Positions 51,376 to 62,435 of a DNA stretch of 64,000 nucleotides are shown here, piece after piece (positions within the stretch are counted from its first letter, which is position 1; the number at the start of each line of letters is the position of its first letter). The DNA is from Phaeosaccion multiseriatum (Eukaryota > Ochrophyta, other classes), in the NCBI GenBank assembly GCA_965112735.1, contig OZ218950.1, positions 1,550,001-1,614,000 on the forward strand, given 5' to 3'. A program made the position numbers and the translations under genes. The notes below the pieces were generated by a model. The model was given only the letters and a program-made list of their open reading frames with translations, made no database searches and had not been told where the DNA came from.

Positions 51376-51410
51376 TCGTCCTCCTCTCTGACTTTCGATT
51401 TGCGCAATAA

Positions 51411-53301
51411 TTCGGCCCCAGACTGGCCTAGAAGCCTATGCTCTAGGCCGGCCATTTTTTCTCCCTAGGCCGGCGGTTCTAGGCCTAGGCCTCGACCTAT
51501 CTGATTACTGATTACGGCCGGCGCAGCCGGCCTGATTACTGATTACTGATTTTGGCGCCAGCCGGCCTGGTTGCTGATTGCAGCCGGTGACCAGCCGGCC
51601 TGATTACTGATTATGCGCCAGCCGGGGGCTGATTACTGATTACGGCCGGCGCACACCGTAACCTTGTCCAGGGTCGAAGGGAGGGAGGGAGGGAGGGAGG
51701 GAGGGAGGGAGGGGGGAGGGAGGGAGGGAGGGAGGGAGGGAGGGAGGGAGGGAGGGAGGGAGGGAGGGACAGAGGGGTAGAGGGATAGAAGGAGGTAGGG
51801 AGGGATGTAAAACGACAAGCGCTGTCGCCTACAGATAGTGTAAAACGACATGCGCTGTCGCCTACAGATAGGATAGAACTAGACACACGGACAAGGCAGC
51901 AACCCCAAAGCCAGCCTAGCAGATAGTCTTGCCTCTATTAACTTATCGCATGCTAGTCCTAAACGACCACCTACGCACATAGGATAGTGAGAGCCACGCC
52001 ACTCGTGTTCTCACCGTATCTGCCTGGGCCTGGGCCATTGACTTACGAATCGACTTTCCACAGGGAGGAATAGCGGGATAGAGGGAGGGAGGGAGGGATG
52101 GAGGGAGGGGCGGAGGGAGGGGCGGAGGGAGGGAGGGAGGGAGCGAGGGAGGGAGGGAGGGACAGTGGGATAGACGGATACGAGGAGGTAGGGAGGGCGG
52201 AGGGATAGCGGGATAGAGGGAGGGAGGGGGGGAGGGATAGAAGGAAGGAGGAAGGGAGGGGCGGAGGGAGGGAGGGAGGGAGGGAGGGAGGGAGGGAGGG
52301 AGGGAGGGAGGGAGGGAGGGAGGGAGGGAGGGAGGGAGGGAGGGAGGGAGGGAGGGAGGGAGGGAGGGAGGGAGGGAGGGAGGGAGGGAGGGAGGGAGGG
52401 AGGGAGGGAGGGAGGGAAGGAGGGAGAGTGGGAGGGAGGGATAGAAGGAAGGAGGAAGGGAGGGTGGGAGGCAGGGAGGGAGGGTGGGAGGCAGGCAGGG
52501 AGGGAGGCAGGGAGGGAGGGAGGGAGGGAGGGAGGGAGGGAGGGAGGGAGAGAGGGAGGCAGGGAGGGAGGGTGGGAGGCAGGCAGGCAGGGAGGGAGGG
52601 AGGGAGGGAGGTGGGGAGGGAGGGAGGGAGGGAGGGAGGGAGGGAGGGAGGGAGGGAGGGAGGGAGGGAGGGAGGGAGGGAGGGAAGGTGGGAGGCAGGC
52701 AGGCAGGGAGGGAGGGAGGGGGGGAGGCAGGGAGGGAGAGGGAGAGGGAGGCAGGGAGGGATGGTGGGAGGCAGGCAGGCGGAAGGAGGGAGGGAGGCAG
52801 GGAGGGATAGAAAGCGGGAGGGAGGGAGGGAGGGAGGCAGGCAGGGATAGAAAGCGGGAGGGAGGGAGGGAGGGAGGGAGGGAGGGAGGGAGGGACGGAG
52901 GCAGGGAGGGAGGGTGGGAGGCAGGCAGGTAGGTAGGGAGGGAGGGAGGGAGAGAGAGAGGGAGGCAGGGAGGGAGGGTGGGAGGCAGGCAGGCGGAAGG
53001 AGGGAGGCAGGCAGGGATAGAAAGCGGGAGGGAGGGAGGGAGGGAGGGAGTCGGCCCCGGACAAGATTGTCTGATTACTGATTACGGCTGGCGCAGCCGG
53101 CCTGGTTGGGTGACCAGCCGGCCTGAGTACTGATTATGCGCCAGCGGGGGGCTGATTACTGATTGCGGTCCCGGCGCACACCGTAATCGTAATCTTGTCC
53201 AGGGTCGATAGGCCTAGGCCGGGGGGGCTGCGCCAAAAATAGGCTTAGGCCGGCCAAATTTCGACTCTAGGCCTAGGCTTCTAGGCCAGTCTGGGGCCGA
53301 A
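51411..53301. mobile_element. Non-autonomous DNA transposon with TIRs and ATAA target duplication
   Basis: The left end TTCGGCCCCAGACTGGCC(TAGAAGCCTA) at 51411 is a perfect inverted match over 28 bp to the right end finishing GGCCAGTCTGGGGCCGAA at 53301. ATAA flanks both ends (51407-51410 and 53302-53305). The 1,891-bp interior holds GC-rich palindromic modules (GGCCGGC, GGCGCC, TGATTACTGATTA) at both sides, two (GGGA)n blocks and about 300 bp of unique DNA (51775-52085). No transposase-like ORF is seen; the ORFs are repeat translations. It ends 6 bp from the stop codon of TMEM181-like copy A. Confidence 0.85.
52085..53050 (+). repeat. (GGGA)n long array inside the transposon
   Basis: About 960 bp of GGGA units with variant units (GGCA, GGTG) and phrases such as ATAGAAGGAAGGAGG repeated. 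It produces false Gly/Arg or Pro/Ser ORFs. Confidence 0.95.
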
Positions 53302-53307
53302 ATAATA

Positions 53308-55304
53308 TCAGATAAGAAGATCAGACATCTCGGAATGATCGTCACGGGCGGTTCCCCCAGCAGAGGCGCTGGCGGCCTGCGTGCGATGGGTCATGCGGTC
53401 GAGCTCCTGTGCCTTCTCTCCCTCTCCCTCTTCCTCTCCCTCCTTCTCCTCCTCGGCCCCCTCCTCGAGCTCAGCAGACACCTTCTCCTCTTGCATTGTA
53501 CTCTCGAGACTGACGATGCCCATGGGAGACGGATTGACGAGCACAGCGTGCTGGATGTCCTTGCCAGCGGCTTCGATCGCCTCATCCTCCTCCTCGCCAG
53601 CGATGAAGGCGCGGCCCGAGGGGGTGGTGGTTGGAGTGTAGCAGAAGCTCAGGACAAGCACGTAGGAGTTGATGAGGCCGTTGAATAGGGCAAACGACAC
53701 GCTGCCCATGTGAAAGGGCATGAAGATGCCCGTGAAGAGCGCGAAGAGGACGATGGCGATGGTGATGACGGTGAGGACGAAGATGAACTGGTGGGGGATG
53801 CTGAGCCGGGCCATGGCAGCTCCGGCCTTGAAGCACGCCCAAGCGAGCCAAGCAAGGTAGATGGCCCCGAAGAGAAGCAGGAGCACCTTTGATGGAGGAC
53901 AAAGAGGGGCAGAGACAAAGAGGGGCAGAGTCGAAGGTGAGAGGGAGGCTCGTGGTTGTTCGCCTTTAAAGACGTTACAGATGTTGCGCCCTTACCTTTG
54001 CCCCGCTGATGGAGCCCGAGAAGACCTTTTCGGTGGGGTCCGCGAGACCATCCGAGTACGTGTCGGTGTAGGAGATGATGGCTGCGAGCCAGATGCCGCC
54101 GAGGATGATGGCCTTGGCGAGGTACGGGCGAAGCGCCTTGGCTCCTCTCTGCTCCAGAAGCGGGGCCTGCGGCGTCTGCGAGCCGTTACCAATGTCCTCC
54201 AACGAGTCCAGCCAGAAGCACAGGAGGGCGCACAGGAAGGTGGCGAACACAATCGAATAGAAGGTGGACCAGCCCGTCTGCTGGCTGCTGAAGATCTCGG
54301 CGGCGTAGAACGGGTTGTTGAACAAGAGAAGCAGGCCCAACAGGGCAGCTGCCCACTTCTGCTGCCTCGAGAAGCTGGTAGCCCCGTCATCCACGTGCTT
54401 GGCCATGCTCGTGTACAAGCCGAGGCGGGGTAGGAACATGGCGAGGAGAGTAACGAAGCACATACACGAGTACCACGTGAGCAGGAACCAGCTCCACTGC
54501 TCGTGGACGTGCACGGCGTCGAACTCGTGCTGCCAACCGGAGGTCACGGGCTCAGTGAGTCCGCTCACTCCTGGATGAGGTAGAGCAGAGCGTAGGGCAG
54601 TCAAGAGGGTCAGAGGGCGATGATTGGAGAACGCCGGGCAGGTCTTTGCAGGTCCTGTCACATCCCTCACCTTTGATGGAGTCGAGGGAGTCTTCGTCAG
54701 TGAGGGCCTGCAGGCCGCTCAGAACCGAAACTTCGAAGAAGTAGCGCGAGAACTCGAGGTTGTTCTCACGCGCCATGCCCTCCCAGCTGCACCACTTCTC
54801 GCCGCGCTTGCACGTGACCATGCGGTCCATCCTCTTCTCATCGTCGAGCAGCTCGCAGTTGAGGCCCGCCTCGGCGTCCCCGTTGGGGCAGTCGAAGCAT
54901 CCGGCCGGGCAGGCATCTGTGCTGGCCAAGTCCGAGTTGGAGCCGTAGCTCGTGACGCGGTACTTGTTGGTGAAGGTGATGTCCTGGTCGAGCGAGACGG
55001 GCAGGCTCATCCTCGTCTTGACGAAAAGGACCTGATGCCACCGCTCGACGCCCGTCAAGGAGAACTTGGTCGTCAAGCTCGGCGCAGCCTGCCCCTCGGT
55101 GGTCGTGGTGTCGACGTTGAAGACGTGCGGCCCTGTGGACCCGAGGATGAGCCACAGGAGGAAGGACGCACAGTAGGCCAAGGCCAGGTACTTGACTCCA
55201 TGGCACTTGCTGAAGGGCGCTTTGTCGATGCGCGTGAGGGAGAACTTCAGCTCCGCACGATCTTCCTCGGTGGATACATGCTTGCTTCGGTGGAGGAATT
55301 TCAT
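53308..55304 (-). CDS. TMEM181/Wntless-like membrane protein, copy A
   Basis: Three exons, 55304-54671, 54570-53996 and 53886-53308, keep phase and give 595 residues. The N-terminal cytosolic stretch (KFLHRSKH) and a first helix (LALAYCASFLLWLILG) precede a lumenal beta-rich, GOLD-like region with a Cys cluster (CPAGCFDC, CKRGEKWC). The C-terminal half is a seven-helix-like block matching TMEM181/Wntless (PF06664 type): WFLLTWYSCMCFVTLLAMFL, QKWAAALLGLLLLFNNPFY, FATFLCALLCFWLDSLED and LVLSFCYTP. The tail is acidic (EEEKEGEEEGEGEKAQ). Family members act in secretory-pathway cargo transport. Copy A is nearly identical to copy C, including ~450 bp upstream. The start is the conserved MKFLHRSKH ATG. 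Confidence 0.88.
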
Positions 55305-55855
55305 CCTCTGTCTCACACTTGTTTGCTATCGCGACACTCTGCTGGAGGCTTGTTGAGATGGCGCCGTTGGTTTGGTCACTGTGTGCCTGGCTAATAATGA
55401 AGCTTACTGTTGCTAACGGTTGCACAGAGCCTTTTTTGAGGGGCAACACAGCAGTTGGTGATACACTTGCAACTGGACCCCTGCTCAAACGGGAGGCCGT
55501 AGTCGGCCTTTGTGCAGCAGAGGTACAGCCCCAGAAAGGTCAATCGAACACGCACCCTCTGCTAAGAAACCCGGAGAAGGGCGGAGTGCGTGCGTGCGTG
55601 CGTGCGTGCGTGCGTTCATGCTCTCGTGCGTGAAACAGTCCAGGCCAATGGAAATGATCCGCTGTGGCTCAGTGAGCGCTCACACCAGTCCATGGTCGAG
55701 AGAGGAGCTCAACAGGGCTTCACTAGCACAGCCCTCTCGCCTTCTCCTTTATCTGATTCCCGAAACAATGTACGCTACCATGTCTCTGGCGGTTCCCACA
55801 CTTAAGTGTATATACACCATTTAATCACCGACAGCTGCAGTCATCTCCTCCTCGC
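55305..55855. other. Region upstream of copy A / downstream of copy B
   Basis: 550 bp. The part at about 55420-55755 is duplicated upstream of copy C (about 60340-60685). This includes a (GTGC)n tract near 55590 and the phrase TGTGGCTCAGTGAGCGCTCA. It probably carries the copy A promoter. No other gene. Confidence 0.7.
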
Positions 55856-57949
55856 TCACATCCGTATCCAGCGAGTCCCACAAGCTTGCCACTTGACGAC
55901 TTCCTTCACCCTCTCCGGCTCCTCCTCCTCCTCCTCCTCATCTTGCTCCTCCTCGTCTTCCTCCTCCTCCTCCTCTTGATCCTCTTCGTCCTCTTCTTCC
56001 TCCTCCTCACCCACTTTCTTCTCCTCCTCTTCCCCCTCCTCTTCCTGCTCCTCCTCCCCCTCCTCGTGGAACTGAGACACCTTCTCCTCTTGGGGCCATT
56101 GTTGAGCCTGCCCGACTATCTTGGTGTCTTGGCCAGCCTCCTCCCCCTTCTCGACCTCCTCCTCCTCCCCCTCCTCCTCCTTCTCCTCATCCTCCTCCTC
56201 GCCGGTGATGAAGGCGCGGCCCAACGGGGTACTGATCGGGGTGAAGCAAAAGCTCAGGACGAGCACGTAGGAGTTGATGGGGCCATTGAATAGGGCAAAC
56301 GACACGCTGCCCATGTGCACGGGCATGAAGATGCCGATCAAGAAGGCGCAGAGGACGATGGCGATGGTGATGACCGTGAGGACGAAGATAAGCTGGCGGG
56401 GGATACTGAGCCGCGCCACGGCAGCTTCGGCCTTGAAGCACGCCCAAGAGAGCCAAGCAAGGTAGATGGCCCCGAAGAGAAGCAAGAACACCTTCACAGG
56501 ACAAAGAGGGGCAGAGACAAGAGGGCAGAAGCAACAGAGGCATCATTCGTGAATCACTTCGCTCTTCGCTTCTCGTCTGTCTTTGAGGGAAGCATCTAGC
56601 TTGCCGTCTTGCCTTTGCTGCTTTTATGGTGCTCAACAAAACGTCTTCAGTTGGGTCGGCGAGACTGTCGGTGTGGGCTTTTGTGCCAGCGATGACGACC
56701 GCAAGCCAGATGCCGCCGAGCACGAGTGCTTTGGCAAGGTACGGGCGAAGCGCCTTGGCTCCTCTCTGCTCCAGAAGTGGGGCCTGCTGTCGCTGCGAGC
56801 CGTTACCAATGTCCTCCAGCGAGTCCAGCCAGAAGCACAGGAGGGCGCACAGGAAGGTGGCGAACACGATCGAGTAGAAAGTTGCATAGCCAGTCTGGTG
56901 GTCCGTGAAGATCTCGACGGCGTAGAACGGGTTATTGAACAAGAGGAGCATGCCTAGCAAGGCCGCTACCCACTTCTGCTGCCTCGAGAAGGTGATAGCT
57001 CTGTTGTCCACTTGGTTAGCCATGCTCGTGTACAAGCCGAGGCGGGGTAGGAACATGGCGAGGAGAGTAACGAAGCACATACACGAGTACCAAGTCAGCA
57101 GAAACCAGCTCCACTGCTCGTGGACGTGAATGGCGTCGAACTGATGCTGCCAACCGGAGGTCACCGGCTCAGTGAGTCCGCTCACTCCTGGATGAGGTAG
57201 AGCAGAGCGGTTGAGAGCTGTCAGACATGATGCATCGCGTGGCAGGGAGCCGAGATGGAGCTAGGACACTGACGATGAGACCCCCTGTCAAGCAGGTCAA
57301 GCCACTCCTCACCTTTGATGGAGTCGAAGGACTCCTCCTCGGTGAGTGCTTGCAGAGCGCTCAGAACCGACACTCGAAAGAAGTAGCGCGAGAAGTCGAG
57401 ATTGTTCTCACGCGCAATGCTCTCCCAACTGCACCACTTCTCGCCGCGCTTACACGTTACCATACGGTCCATCCTCTCCTCGTAGTCCAGCAGCTCGCAG
57501 TCCAGGCCCGCCTCCTCGTCTCCATTGGGACAGCTGAAGCATCCGGCCGGACAGGCCTCTGTGCTGGCCAAGTCCGAGTTGGAGCCGTAGCTCGTGATCT
57601 GGTACTTGTTGATAAAGGTGATGTCCTGGTCGAGAGAGACCGGCACGCTCATTCTCGTCCTTACGAAAAGGACCTGATGCCAGCTTTCCACGCCGTCTAT
57701 TGAGAACTTTGCTGCCAAACTTGGCGCGGGCTGCTCCTCGGTGGTCGCGGTGTCCACGTTGAAGATGCGGGGCCCTGTGGACCCGATAATGAGCCACATG
57801 ACGACCATCGCACAGTAGGCCAAGGCCAGGTACTTGACTCCTTCGCACTTGCTGAAGGGAGCTCGGTCGATACGCGTGAGCGAGAACTTTAGTGGCTCCG
57901 ACCGGTCCTCCTCGGTTGAGGCGTGCTTGCTTCGGTGGAGGAATTTCAT
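55856..57949 (-). CDS. TMEM181/Wntless-like membrane protein, copy B
   Basis: Three exons, 57949-57313, 57187-56613 and 56491-55856, keep phase and give 615 residues. It shares the architecture and most residues of copies A and C, with one extra codon near residue 22. It is the most diverged copy: the first helix reads ALAYCAMVVMWLIIG, and the tail is a much longer Glu/Asp-rich segment containing [20 protein letters not shown]. Intron 2 starts with GC (AAAG|GCAAGA) where A and C have GT, so copy B seems to use a GC-AG intron; reading through would break the otherwise conserved junction to VFLLLFGAIYLAW. The upstream DNA is unrelated to the A/C flank. Confidence 0.85.
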
Positions 57950-58209
57950 CCCCTCTGCCCACAGACTTTCCATTGCGGCCATCTCCTGGTGACCTGCTGA
58001 GATAACGATCACACCGTCGCCCCGTCCCTGCGTGCCAAAGTCCTACAGCATCGTAACTTATTCAAAAATCGGGCCTTTTCCAGTCCCGTGCGTGCTCGAC
58101 ACCCAAAACCAGAAACCAAGACACCCAAAGAAAGGAATGGGGGGGTACATGTATATAATATTCATATAATTGCTTTACAACAACAGCACGGAGATGGCTT
58201 GGATATAAC
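57950..58209. other. Spacer between copies B and C
   Basis: 260 bp, AT-richer than its neighbours near 58140-58185. It is presumably the copy B promoter plus the copy C 3' UTR. No duplicated flank is seen here. Confidence 0.5.
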
Positions 58210-60215
58210 CTAGATAAGCACATCAGATGTCTCGGAGTGATCGTCGCGGACGCTTCCCCCAGCAGAGGCGCTCTGCGTGCGATGGGTCATGCGCTCGAGC
58301 TGCTGTGCCTTCTCTCCCTCTCCCTCTTCCTCTCCCTCCTTCTCCTCCTCGGCCCCCTCCTCAGAAAGCATCTCGTCGACCTCAGCCACCTTCTCCTCTT
58401 GGGCGCCCTCTCCCTTAGTGGGAGACTGCTGCACCATCCAACTTGCGATTTCCTCCTCCTTCCCGATCTCCTCGCCGGCGATGAAGGCGCGGCCCGAGGG
58501 GGTGACGGTCGGAGTGTAGCAGAAGCTCAGGACAAGCACGTAGGAGTTGATGAGGCCGTTGAATAGGGCAAACGACACGCTGCCCATGTGAAAGGGCATG
58601 AAGATGCCCGTGAAGAGCGCGAAGAGGACGATGGCGATGGTGATGACGGTGAGGACGAAGATGAACTGGTGGGGGATGCTGAGCCGGGCCATGGCAGCTC
58701 CGGCCTTGAAGCAGGCCCAAGAGAGCCAAGCAAGGTAGATGGCCCCGAAGAGAAGCAGGAGCACCTTCGGAGGACAAAGGGAGCAGATACAAAGAGGGGT
58801 AGAGTCGGAGGTGAGCGGCACGGCTTTTCGCCGCTCACTTCTGTGGTGGCGGGGTCGCTCTTACCTTCGCGCCGCTTACGCTGCCCGTGAAGACTGCGTC
58901 AGTGGGATCTGCGAGACTGTCGGTGTAGGTGTCTGTGTACGAGAGGATCGCCCCGAGCCAGATGCCGCCGAGGATGATGGCCTTGGCGAGGTACGGGCGA
59001 AGCGCCTTGGCTCCTCTCTGCTCCAGGAGCGGGGCCTGCTGTCGCTGCGAGCCGTTACCAATGTCCTCCAACGAGTCCAGCCAGAAGCACAGGAGGGCGC
59101 ACAGGAAGGTGGCGAACACGATCGAATAGAAGGTGGCGTAACCTGTCTGCTGGCTGCTGAAGATCTCGGCGGCGTAGAACGGGTTGTTGAACAAGAGAAG
59201 CAGGCCCAACAGGGCAGCTGCCCACTTCTGCTGCCTCGAGAAGCTGGCAGCCCCGTCATCCACTTGCCTCGCCATGCTCGTGTACAAGCCGAGGCGGGGT
59301 AGGAACATGGCCAGGAGAGTAACGAAGCACATGCACGAGTACCAAGTCAGCAGAAACCAGCTCCACTGCTCGTGAACGTGCACGGCGTCGAACTCGTGCT
59401 GCCAACCGGAGGTCACCGGCTCAGTGAGCCCGCTCACTCCTGGATGAGGTAGAGCAGAGCACAGGGCAATTAAGAGGGTGAGAACTGAGATAAGTATCGT
59501 GTGGCCGAGACGGGCGATGCTTGGAGAAACTGGACTGGAGAACGCCCGGCAGGTCTTTGCAGGTCATGTCAATCCCCTCACCTTTGATAGAGTCGAGGGA
59601 GTCTTCGTCAGTGAGGGCCTGCAGGCCGCTCAGAACCGAAACTTCGAAGAAGTAGCGCGAGAACTCGAGGTCGTTCTCACGCGCCATGCCCTCCCAGCTG
59701 CACCACTTCTCGCCGCGCTTGCACGTGACCATGCGGTCCATCCTCTTCTCATCGTCGAGCAGCTCGCAGTCGAGACCCGCCTCCATGTCTCCCTTAGGAC
59801 AGCTGAAGCATCCGGCCGGACAGGAGTCCGTTCTGGCCAAGTCCGAGTTGGAGCCGTAGCTCGTGACGCGGTACGTGTTGGTGAAGGTGATGTCCTGGTC
59901 GAGCGAGACCGGCAGGCTCATCCTCGTCTTGACGAAAAGGACCTGATGCCACCGCTCGACGCCCGTCAAGGAGAACTTGGTCGTCAAGCTCGGCGCGGTC
60001 TGCTCGTCGGTGGTCGTGGTGTCGACGTTGAAGATGCGGGGCCCTGTGGACCCGACGATGAGCCACAGGAGGACCATCGCACAGTAGGCCAAGGCCAGGT
60101 TTTTAACTCCCTTGCACTTGCTGAAGGGCGCTTTGTCGATGCGCGTGAGCGAGAACTTCAGCTCCGCACGATCTTCCTCGGTTGATACATGCTTGCTTCG
60201 GTGGAGGAATTTCAT
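58210..60215 (-). CDS. TMEM181/Wntless-like membrane protein, copy C
   Basis: Three exons, 60215-59582, 59439-58865 and 58764-58210, keep phase and give 587 residues. Exons 1 and 2 have exactly the same lengths as copy A (634 and 575 bp). The protein is almost identical to A up to the acidic tail, where A carries a different insert (around residues 480-540). The lumenal Cys pattern CPAGCFSC and CKRGEKWC is kept. The frame stays open upstream of the chosen ATG, with an in-frame stretch starting at 60434, but copies A and B do not share it in frame, so MKFLHRSKH is the best start. Confidence 0.88.
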
Positions 60216-60339
60216 CCTCTGTCTCACACTTGTTTCCGATCGCGACACTCTGCTGGAGGCTTGTTGAGATCGCGCCGCTGGCTTAGGCCACTGTGTACCT
60301 GACTTAGGGTCGATATAATGAAGCAGCTTCGCTGTTGCT

Positions 60340-60687
60340 AACGGTTGCACAGAGCCTTTTTTGAGGGGCAACACAGCAGTTGGTGATACACTTGCAAAAC
60401 TGGACCCCTGCTCCAAACTGGACCCCTGCTCCAACGGGAGGCCGTAGTCAGGCCTTTGTGCAGCAGAGGTAAAGCCCCAGAAAGGTCAATCCAACACGCA
60501 CCCTCTGCAACGAGAACCCGGAGAAGGGCGGAGTGCGTGAGTGGGTGCGTGCGTTCATGCTTTCGTGCGTGTAACAGTCCAGGCCAATGAAGATGGTCCA
60601 CTGTGGCTCAGTGAGCGCTCACACCAGTCCATGGTCGAAAAGAAGGGCTCAGCAGGGCTTCACTAGCGCAGCCCTCTCGCCTTCTCC
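60340..60687 (-). repeat. Duplicated 5' flank of TMEM181-like copy C
   Basis: Closely matches 55420-55755 upstream of copy A (shared GGGGCAACACAGCAGTTGGT, GGGAGGCCGTAGTC and CTCACACCAGTCCATGGTCG). The match stops at CAGCCCTCTCGCCTTCTCC, exactly where the CCCT array of the inverted transposon copy starts. Confidence 0.85.
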
Positions 60688-61722
60688 CTTACCTCCCTCC
60701 CTCCCTCCCTCCCTCCCTCCCTCCCTCCCTCCCTCCTTCCCTCCCTCCCTCCGCCCCTCCCTTCCTCCTTCCTCCTACCCCTCCCCCCCTCCCTCTATCC
60801 CGCTATCCCTCCGCCCTCCCTACCTCCTCGTATCCGTAGATCCTACTGTCCCTCCCTCCCTCCCTCGCTCCCTCCCCCCTCCCTCCCTCCCTCCCTCCGC
60901 CCCTCTCTTTCTCCCTCCATCCCTCCCTCCCTCCCTCCATCCCGCTATTCCTCCCTGTGGAAAGTCGATTCGTAAGTCAATGGCCCAGGCCCAGGCAGAT
61001 ACGGTGAGAACGAGTGGCGTGGCTCTCACTGTCCTATGTGCGTAGGTGGTTGATTAGGACTAGCATGCGATAAGTGAATAGAGGCAAGGCTGGCTGCTAG
61101 GCTGGCTTTGGGGTTGCTGGTACCTTGTCCGTGTGTCTAGTTCTATCCTATCTGTAGGCGACAGCGCATGTCGTTTTACATCCCTCCCTACCTCCTATCC
61201 CTCTACCCCTCTGTCCCTCCCTCCCTCCCACCCTCCCTCCCTCCCTCCCTCTACCCCTCCCACCCTCCCTCTGTTCCTCTGTCCCTCTGTCCCTCCCTCC
61301 CTCCCTCCCTCCCTCCCTCCCTCCCTCCCTCCCTCCCTCCCTCCATCCCTCCCTCCCTCCCCTCGACCCTGGACAAGATTACGGTGTGCGCCGGCCGTAA
61401 TCAGTAATCAGCCCCCGGCTGGCGCATAATCAGGCCGGCTGGTCGCCGGAATGAGCTGGCGCCGGCAGTAATCAGTAATCTGATAACCTCTTCCAGGGCC
61501 GAAACCAGGCCGGCTGGCGCAGGCCATTTCCTCGGGCTGGCGCCATAATCAGTAATCAGACCGGCTGGCGCCGGTCATAATCAGTCATCAGGCCGGCTGC
61601 GCCGCCGGCCGGCCGCAATCAGTGATCAGATAGGTCGAGGCCTAGGCCTAGAACCGCCGGCCTAGGGAGAAAAAATGGCCGGCCTAGGGCCTAGAGCATA
61701 GGCAGTCCGGAGCCGAGTCCAG
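60688..61722 (-). mobile_element. Truncated, inverted copy of the 51.4-kb transposon
   Basis: In reverse complement it repeats the left ~860 bp of the 51,411-53,301 element in the same order: degenerate TIR (to about 61722, lacking ~9 bp), the GGCCGGC/TGATTACTGATTA module (61365-61650), the short (CCCT)n block, the unique segment containing GTAAGTCAATGGCCCAGGCC (60955-61180), then a (CCCT)n block. The second module and the right TIR are missing, so this is a 3'-truncated relic. It faces the first copy across the three TMEM181-like genes. Confidence 0.85.
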
Positions 61723-61809
61723 GTGATTCCCATTTGAATAAGTCAATAAATTACCACATGGGCGTCTCTCCCTGGCTGGTATCAACTTTGTGCCGATGGG
61801 GAGAACTGA

Positions 61810-61935
61810 CGCTTCGGAATACAACCTCTGCGGTCGGCCCCTGACAAGGTTCTGAGGCGACCCAGGCCAGAACCTGGAACCTGGCCGGCTGACGCCGACC
61901 AGAACCTGGAACCCGGCCGGCTGGCGCCGACATTA
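61810..61935 (-). repeat. Dispersed repeat, copy 2
   Basis: Reverse complement of the repeat at 45.6 kb (shared GTCGGCCCCTGACAAGGTTC, TGAGGCGACCCAGGCCAGAA and CCTGGAACCTGG), with two tandem CAGAACCTGGAACC-type units. It lies just upstream of the probable methyltransferase gene. Confidence 0.8.
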
Positions 61936-62023
61936 CTTTTAGACAATCATAGATGGCACTTGAGGTTTCTCTCTTCATGTCATGTCAAAATAAAGTGTTC
62001 AACGCCGTAACTTTTCCCTTGCT

Positions 62024-62385
62024 ATGGGAGAGGGTCTCCGTATCGAGAAGACAAGACTATCCTTTCTCCTCATTGCCCTTCTTCTCACCGTCTGGGGCAG
62101 CAGTTTCGGTCCCCAAGGAAGTACCGAAGCCGTATTTGTTCAGGCCTTTGTGCAGCAGGGGCCTGTAGGCCGTAGATGTCACAACAAAACGGTAACTCGA
62201 GCTGTGGGGGGGTTGAGCCCATTTCCAGCCGACACAGGGCCAGCTGGTGCTGTAGAAGGGATTGAGGAGACCCACCAAGATTGGTGTCGGAGGGGCTTCC
62301 TTTTCTTCAAGGTGAGCTCCGCAAATCCACCCCCGCTGCTCCGGTCCTATCTCTCCCTTGACCCCTGTCTCTCTCTCTGTATCTA

Positions 62386-62435
<50 letters not shown>

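Larger units (their letters stand above)
50265..51410. other. Rearranged region with hairpin and gene fragments
   Basis: Between the GT31 stop and the transposon. An ORF at 50265-50534 (helical start LREKVLEMVDNSDTVRD) and a minus-strand ORF at 50813-50472 share one coding-like unit (GPQKHLLLLAKKLCLAEYF) because they cross the inverted repeat. I regard them as fragments, not intact genes. A ~52-bp direct repeat occurs at 51014-51064 and 51324-51375. Confidence 0.55.

Noticed and set aside
51943-53064. 373-codon minus-strand Pro/Ser/Leu ORF and plus-strand Gly/Arg ORFs
   Set aside because: Translations of the (GGGA)n arrays inside the transposon; no transposase motif or non-repeat composition.
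53308-60215. Plus-strand ORFs of 60-256 codons across the TMEM181-like genes
   Set aside because: They are antisense shadows repeated in all three copies. The minus-strand models splice in phase and match a known membrane family.
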